A stretch of 25,404 nt of DNA, from positions 1 through 25,404 of the forward strand of contig JALWZI010000064.1 of assembly GCA_027002755.1 (NCBI GenBank). Direction: 5' to 3'. The translations under genes were made by a program, and so were the position numbers. Within the stretch, counting starts at the first letter, position 1, and each line of letters starts with the position of its first letter. The notes beneath the pieces are model-generated. The model did no database searches and was not told the DNA's origin. It saw nothing but the letters and a program-made list of their open reading frames with translations. The DNA is from Campylobacteraceae bacterium. GTDB taxonomy: Bacteria; Campylobacterota; Campylobacteria; Campylobacterales; Sulfurovaceae. Positions 21,511-25,404 of the stretch are shown piece by piece.

Positions 21511-23128
21511 GTACCTCTCGATCCATCTGCCGATCAATATGGCCATTCTCGCGCTTTCGGTGGCGGTGGGACTCCTTGTCTCCGTCGAGCTGCTGGGCGT
21601 GATTCCCGATTCGCAGATCCTGCAGCCGCTGCGCCTGCGTTCGGTGCATATCTCGCTGATGCTCTACGGCGCGATCCCCCTGCTGCTCTCTTTTCTGCCC
21701 TTTTTGCTGATCGAGAAGGAGACCGGTCGGCTTCCTTCCCGGATGTTGCATTATCTGAACCTCTATGCTTTGAGCTGGTATCTCTTTTTGATCCTGATGG
21801 TTCTGACGCTGCTGCTGGGGGATCGCCGGGGGCTGCCCTTCTACGATTTCGACTATCGGCTCAATTTCCTCCTGGCCCTGGCGGGTGTTTTCTATATCGT
21901 TGCGCTTTTCAAAGCGGTGCGGCGTTATGAGAGGCTGCCTCTCTGGGTACGGGTCTCGCTGGGGGTGACCCTGTTGGCTCCGGTGGCGCTGCTGCTCCTA
22001 ATGAACCCGGTCAACGGGCCGGTCACCCAGACGCTCAAAGGGCCCCACGGCGACAATACTCTGGGGATGAGTTTCGCCCTGCTGCCGATCTATTATCTGG
22101 CCTTCAAACTCCTCTCCCGAGCGCCCTTTCGGGCACGTGGGACGATCTTCTGGATCCTGCCGCTGGGCGGCTATCTGTTGACACTGCTCTGGCGCTTCTT
22201 CGTAGGGCCTTTGAGCTACGAGGGAGAGTGGGCGGCCCAATGGCTGACGCTACTGTACATTCCGCTGCTCTGGCGCTGGTGGCGGGATGCCGATCTGAGC
22301 CTCGCGGCCCGCCGGGTTCTGGGAATCTCCGTGGCGGCGTTTCTTTTTGTGGATCTGGAGGGGAACCTCCTTTTCATCCCCCAGCTTCACTGGCTTTTCC
22401 ACCGCAACGATCTGGTAGTGGGCCATGCCCACCTGGCCATGGGATTGGGGGTAGGGTTTCTGGCGCTTTCACTCTATGCGGAGCGGATTGTCCGCCGGGC
22501 CACGCTGCTTTTTGTGTGGCTCTTCGCAGCCGGGATGGCGGCCATGGCACTGGCCCTGAGCCTGGCGGGGGTCACCGAGGCGGGATGGAAGGTCGGTGAG
22601 GTGATGCTCTACTGGAAGCTCCGGACACTTTTTGGCGGGGTGGTGCTGCTGGCCTTCCTCCTCTGGATTCCCCGGCAGATCCCCGAGAGCTGGCGAGGCT
22701 TGGAGTGGTACAACCTGCTGGGATTTCTCGGAGACGGGGTGGGGGCCGTGGTCCTTGTTTTTTCCGGGGAGTGGCTCTATCGGCAGATGGGGTGGCCTTT
22801 TGAGCTGCAGGACCACTGGGTGATCTTCGCCTTCATGGCGGGGACAGCCGCCATGCACTTTCTGGCCCTTCGCTTTCGCGGTTCTTCCCAGGTTTTGACG
22901 CTGGGTACTGCCCTGATCCGATTTTTCACCGGGTCCGCTTTTGCCGGTCTGGCGGTGGCAGGTGTGCTGGGGATCGAAGGGTGGGGCGTCGCAGCCTACG
23001 ATCTGGGTTACGCCTATCTCTATTTTCTCTTTCTCCACTCCGGTGTGAAGGAACCGGCAGAGAGTCCGGAGGGATCTTTGACCACCGACATATTCACAGG
23101 GAAGGATTCAGAAAGGATCGAACCATGA
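21494..23128 (+). CDS. CcoN-like heme-copper oxidase homologue lacking CuB ligands
   Basis: 544 residues, about 12-14 membrane helices. By-eye alignment to cbb3 oxidase subunit CcoN: LRSVHISLMLYG (His52) matches the TM2 low-spin heme ligand segment RPLHTN. FVDLEGN...HRNDLVVGHAHLAMG (Glu289, His311 and His313) matches the FEGP...TDWTVGHVHSG region carrying the ligands of both hemes. The CuB site is missing: CcoN YGHN aligns with HGDN (Asp187; His185 is two residues away) and CcoN AGPHH aligns with VGPLS (238-241). It is probably a di-heme or heme-binding protein unable to reduce oxygen. ATG 21494 overlaps the ATPase gene by 17 bp with a weak ribosome-binding site; ATG 21539 is the alternative. 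Homology is fairly secure, function unknown. Confidence 0.7.
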   Translation: MAVLSRYLSIHLPINMAILALSVAVGLLVSVELLGVIPDSQILQPLRLRSVHISLMLYGAIPLLLSFLPFLLIEKETGRLPSRMLHYLNLYALSWYLFLILMVLTLLLGDRRGLPFYDFDYRLNFLLALAGVFYIVALFKAVRRYERLPLWVRVSLGVTLLAPVALLLLMNPVNGPVTQTLKGPHGDNTLGMSFALLPIYYLAFKLLSRAPFRARGTIFWILPLGGYLLTLLWRFFVGPLSYEGEWAAQWLTLLYIPLLWRWWRDADLSLAARRVLGISVAAFLFVDLEGNLLFIPQLHWLFHRNDLVVGHAHLAMGLGVGFLALSLYAERIVRRATLLFVWLFAAGMAAMALALSLAGVTEAGWKVGEVMLYWKLRTLFGGVVLLAFLLWIPRQIPESWRGLEWYNLLGFLGDGVGAVVLVFSGEWLYRQMGWPFELQDHWVIFAFMAGTAAMHFLALRFRGSSQVLTLGTALIRFFTGSAFAGLAVAGVLGIEGWGVAAYDLGYAYLYFLFLHSGVKEPAESPEGSLTTDIFTGKDSERIEP

Positions 23129-24108
23129 ACGCATTTGCATTGACATTGCTGGTGGCAGCCCAGTTTCTCTATTATCTGCTGATTGCCCAGACAGGGATCG
23201 TGGAGTATTTCCATTCGGATCTCTCCCGTATCTTCTGGCTGCCTCTGGGCGGGGTCGTGGGAACCGTGCTGAGTTCCAGACTCCCCGGCAGCGAACGGAA
23301 GCGCCTGACCGGACTGCTGATTCTGCAGGGGCTGATCACGCTGCAGTATCCCGCTCTCTCTCCCACGCTCCTGTGGCTTTTGGGGATCGTCATGGGGGCC
23401 AGCGCTCCTCTGATGGTTCGGCTGTTGCGTGAAGGGGGAGCGCCGGTCATGGGAGGCGCTCTGGGACTCTCCTATCTGGTCGGGACACTGCTTTTTACCA
23501 GTCCGGCGGCCTGGCGGGGACCGCTGGGGATCGGACTGACCCTTCTGGCGCTACTGCTGCTTCCCTGGGCAAAGGGGAGACGAAACCTTTCCGCCTTGCC
23601 GCCTCTGGGTGCCGTATCGATCGCGACGATGGCACTTTGGGCTTTCTTCGATTCGGCACTTTTCGAAACGCTTTCCCGTGACGCTTCGCTCTCCATCTGG
23701 CGGGACGGATACAGTCTCGAGATCGCCACATTCCATCTCGCGGGGGTTTTGCTGGCTCTTTGGTTTCCCCTGGAGTGGCGACGTTCCCGGCAGTTCGTCG
23801 CTCTGCTTTTTTCGGCGGCCTATCTGAGCTATCTCCTGGCGTTGCCCCTGGTGCTGGCAGCGGTCTATCCGGTGGTGATCTCCTACTACAACGTGGTGAT
23901 CCTGCGCCGTTTGTCCCGGGAGCGGGAACTCTCCCGCATCGCTGCGGCGATGCTGGCCATCGGCTGGGGAGCTGCGGGAGCCGGCCTGGGAGCGGCACTG
24001 ACAGGCGGGACGATTTTTGTCGCGATCGTTGTGCTGCTCTACGGTATCGGACACCTGCTTCGTGTTTCACGTTCATTTCATCTTCAACGTGCAGAATCAC
24101 TTAAGTGA
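23125..24108 (+). CDS. Polytopic membrane protein of unknown function
   Basis: 327 residues, about 10-11 hydrophobic helices with few charged loops and an Arg/Ser-rich C-terminus. The start at 23125 (MNAFALTLL) overlaps the preceding stop by 4 bp (ATGA) and has AAGGA 7 nt upstream. The layout with a mid-protein break after the LLLLPWAKGRR loop resembles a compact MFS-like or heme-handling carrier, but I recognise no family motif. Its coupling to the CcoN-like gene suggests a joint role. Confidence 0.65.
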   Translation: MNAFALTLLVAAQFLYYLLIAQTGIVEYFHSDLSRIFWLPLGGVVGTVLSSRLPGSERKRLTGLLILQGLITLQYPALSPTLLWLLGIVMGASAPLMVRLLREGGAPVMGGALGLSYLVGTLLFTSPAAWRGPLGIGLTLLALLLLPWAKGRRNLSALPPLGAVSIATMALWAFFDSALFETLSRDASLSIWRDGYSLEIATFHLAGVLLALWFPLEWRRSRQFVALLFSAAYLSYLLALPLVLAAVYPVVISYYNVVILRRLSRERELSRIAAAMLAIGWGAAGAGLGAALTGGTIFVAIVVLLYGIGHLLRVSRSFHLQRAESLK

Positions 24109-24190
24109 AGATTTTCGAACAGATCAGCTTGGGACGTGAGGCGGCTTGCTGCCGTGCTTGCGACTTTCACAATCAAATAGGAGTCTTCTG

Positions 24191-24715
24191 ATGAAAAAAC
24201 TGACCGTGACACTCTTGCTGGGTTTTGCGACCCTGCTTTCGGCCGCTTCGCTGCATCTGCAAAAAGGGTATATCAAAGCCCATACCCAGGTACTGGGGGA
24301 TTCCACCATCGACCCTGCCACGGGGCGGGTCCATGCCGCCCTGAAGTTCAACGGGGACCCCACGACTCTGCGCGGCAGCGTCTGGATCCTGGCCAGGGAT
24401 CTTCGCTCCGACAACAAAGAGCGCGATCAGCATATGTACGAAGTGCTGGAGGTCAAAAAATATCCCAGGATCCGCTTCCGGATCGATCGGGTCCGGCGTC
24501 AGGGTTCCGGATATCTGATCGAGGGGACCCTGAACCTGCACGGCAGAAGCCATGCGGTAAAGGTCCCGGCGAAGATCACCGGCAAAGGATCGAAACTGGA
24601 GCTGACCGCCCGTTTCCGGATCCTCATGAGCGATTACGGGATCCAGCCTCCCAAACTTCTTTTTCTGACGGTTCGGGACGCCGTGGATCTCACCGTCTAT
24701 CTCCGGACGAAGTGA
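24191..24715 (+). CDS. YceI family periplasmic protein
   Basis: 174 residues. A signal peptide (MKKLTVTLLLGFATLLSA, cleavage probably near residue 18-20) precedes a YceI-type lipocalin-like beta barrel: an N-terminal strand with STIDPATGRVHAAL, a middle RDQHMYEVLEVKKYPRIRF segment corresponding to the family's R-D-x-H-L...F-D-x-x-x-x-P signature, and the LTLHG-like GTLNLHGRSHAVKVP. Family members bind polyisoprenoids or similar amphipathic ligands in the periplasm. ATG 24191 is chosen because AGGAG lies 7 nt upstream and it gives the signal peptide. An 82-bp gap separates it from the previous gene. Confidence 0.88.
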   Translation: MKKLTVTLLLGFATLLSAASLHLQKGYIKAHTQVLGDSTIDPATGRVHAALKFNGDPTTLRGSVWILARDLRSDNKERDQHMYEVLEVKKYPRIRFRIDRVRRQGSGYLIEGTLNLHGRSHAVKVPAKITGKGSKLELTARFRILMSDYGIQPPKLLFLTVRDAVDLTVYLRTK

Positions 24716-24725
24716 CCGGATCTCC

Positions 24726-25404
24726 GTGTTACGTGTTCCTGTCGAACGAATCGAGATCGTTACCGAGACCTCTGATCTCAAGGGCTTGCGGATTCTCCAC
24801 CTGAGCGATCTGCACCTCTCCGCCCGCCACTGCGAAGGTGACCTGGAGCGGCTGGTGGAACGCATCAATGGGACGAACCCGGATCTTGTGGCGATCACCG
24901 GTGATCTGATCGATACGACGGTGGGCCGGGTCCGTTCGCTGATCCCCCTCCTGGGAGCGATCGAGGCTCCCACTTTTTTCGTCAGCGGGAATCACGATCA
25001 GGTCTACGGCTACCGCGCACTGGTCGTGCTGCTGGAAGAGGCGGGGATCACGGTGCTGGACTCCCGGCGGCAGCGCCTGCGTCTGCGGAACAGGGAGATC
25101 GAAGTGGCGGGATTGCCGGATCGTTTCGCCCCCTTTTTCGGCCGACGGCGGAGTTTCGGACATCTGGGTCCCGAAAGCAGGAGAGAGGTACCGCTGATCT
25201 TTCTTGCCCATCAACCCAAAGATTACGGCCACGCGCTGAGGGCCGGCAGTGATCTCTTTCTCTGCGGCCATACCCATGGGGGGCAGATCTGGCCTTTTCA
25301 CTGGCTGGTCCGGCTGAGCCAACCCTTTCTCGAGGGATTGCACCAAGTGGAGGGGATGGAGGTCTTTGTCAGCCGGGGGGTAGGGACCTGGGGGATCCAT
25401 CGGC
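24726..25404 (+). CDS. Metallophosphoesterase, YkuE/YaeI-like (3' end cut)
   Basis: 226 codons are visible from GTG 24726. The complete calcineurin-like metal set is present: Asp28 and His30 (LSDLHL), Asp60 (TGDLID), Asn89-His90 (SGNHDQ), His162 (FLAHQP) and His182/His184 (CGHTHGGQ). Together with GVGTWG at 219-224 this places it in the YkuE/YaeI group, some of which act on lipid-linked phosphates such as UDP-diacylglucosamine. There is no obvious membrane helix before the domain. It starts 10 bp after the YceI stop, so it is probably in the same operon. The last part (about 20-30 residues by family length) lies beyond the window. The GTG start has a weak ribosome-binding site. Confidence 0.9.
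   Translation, partial: MLRVPVERIEIVTETSDLKGLRILHLSDLHLSARHCEGDLERLVERINGTNPDLVAITGDLIDTTVGRVRSLIPLLGAIEAPTFFVSGNHDQVYGYRALVVLLEEAGITVLDSRRQRLRLRNREIEVAGLPDRFAPFFGRRRSFGHLGPESRREVPLIFLAHQPKDYGHALRAGSDLFLCGHTHGGQIWPFHWLVRLSQPFLEGLHQVEGMEVFVSRGVGTWGIHR

Overview
The window looks like a chromosomal segment of a free-living, fairly GC-rich member of the Campylobacterota (Sulfurovum/Nitratifractor/Hydrogenimonas-like; the genus cannot be fixed from this window). Two things point there. The response regulator at 18982-19653 has the near-invariant DNA-binding domain of the Campylobacterota regulators HsrA (H. pylori HP1043) and CosR (C. jejuni Cj0355c). It also sits with a ferredoxin and a Ppx/GppA gene, as I recall for the CosR locus of Campylobacter. 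Every gene reads as ordinary core or metabolic content. I saw no tRNA, rRNA, CRISPR array, transposase or prophage gene.

Layout. (1) 1-5616 is a nitrogen-acquisition block: the N-terminus of a PP2C phosphatase (probably of a kinase/phosphatase fusion) and a NarK nitrate/nitrite transporter on the minus strand, then divergently a siroheme nitrite reductase (nirA), an ammonium channel (amtB) and its PII partner (glnK). (2) 5837-6795 holds two overlapping half-size ArsP/YraQ-type permease genes, tail to tail with a MASE1-GGDEF diguanylate cyclase. (3) On the minus strand follow NADP-type glutamate dehydrogenase (gdhA), which completes ammonia assimilation, and hemB. (4) 11034-15842 on the plus strand carries ribA (apparently leaderless), rsmG, a DksA-like regulator with a degenerate zinc finger, two small conserved proteins, a rhomboid protease and pyruvate kinase. 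(5) On the minus strand lie ppx/gppA, a 2[4Fe-4S] ferredoxin, and a histidine kinase/response regulator pair of the CosR/HsrA type. (6) Divergent from the regulator is a tightly packed plus-strand operon: FtsX/MacB-like permease, LolD-like ATPase, a CcoN-related membrane protein lacking the CuB ligands, a polytopic membrane protein, a YceI protein and a metallophosphoesterase cut by the window end.

The most unusual items are four. First, a structured repeat in two copies (295-433 and 14109-14327): its stems are preserved by compensatory base changes, and the second copy starts at a TATAAT box and contains mutually exclusive hairpins upstream of pyk. Second, the operon at 19808-25404 is built round a heme-copper-oxidase-like protein that seems to keep its heme ligands but to have lost copper. 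Third, the CosR/HsrA orthologue keeps its phosphorylatable Asp and a cognate kinase, with candidate 11-bp-period operators in the divergent promoter region. Fourth, there are five short intergenic arrays, each of exactly four 7-bp units, one of which supplies the ribosome-binding site and first codons of rsmG.
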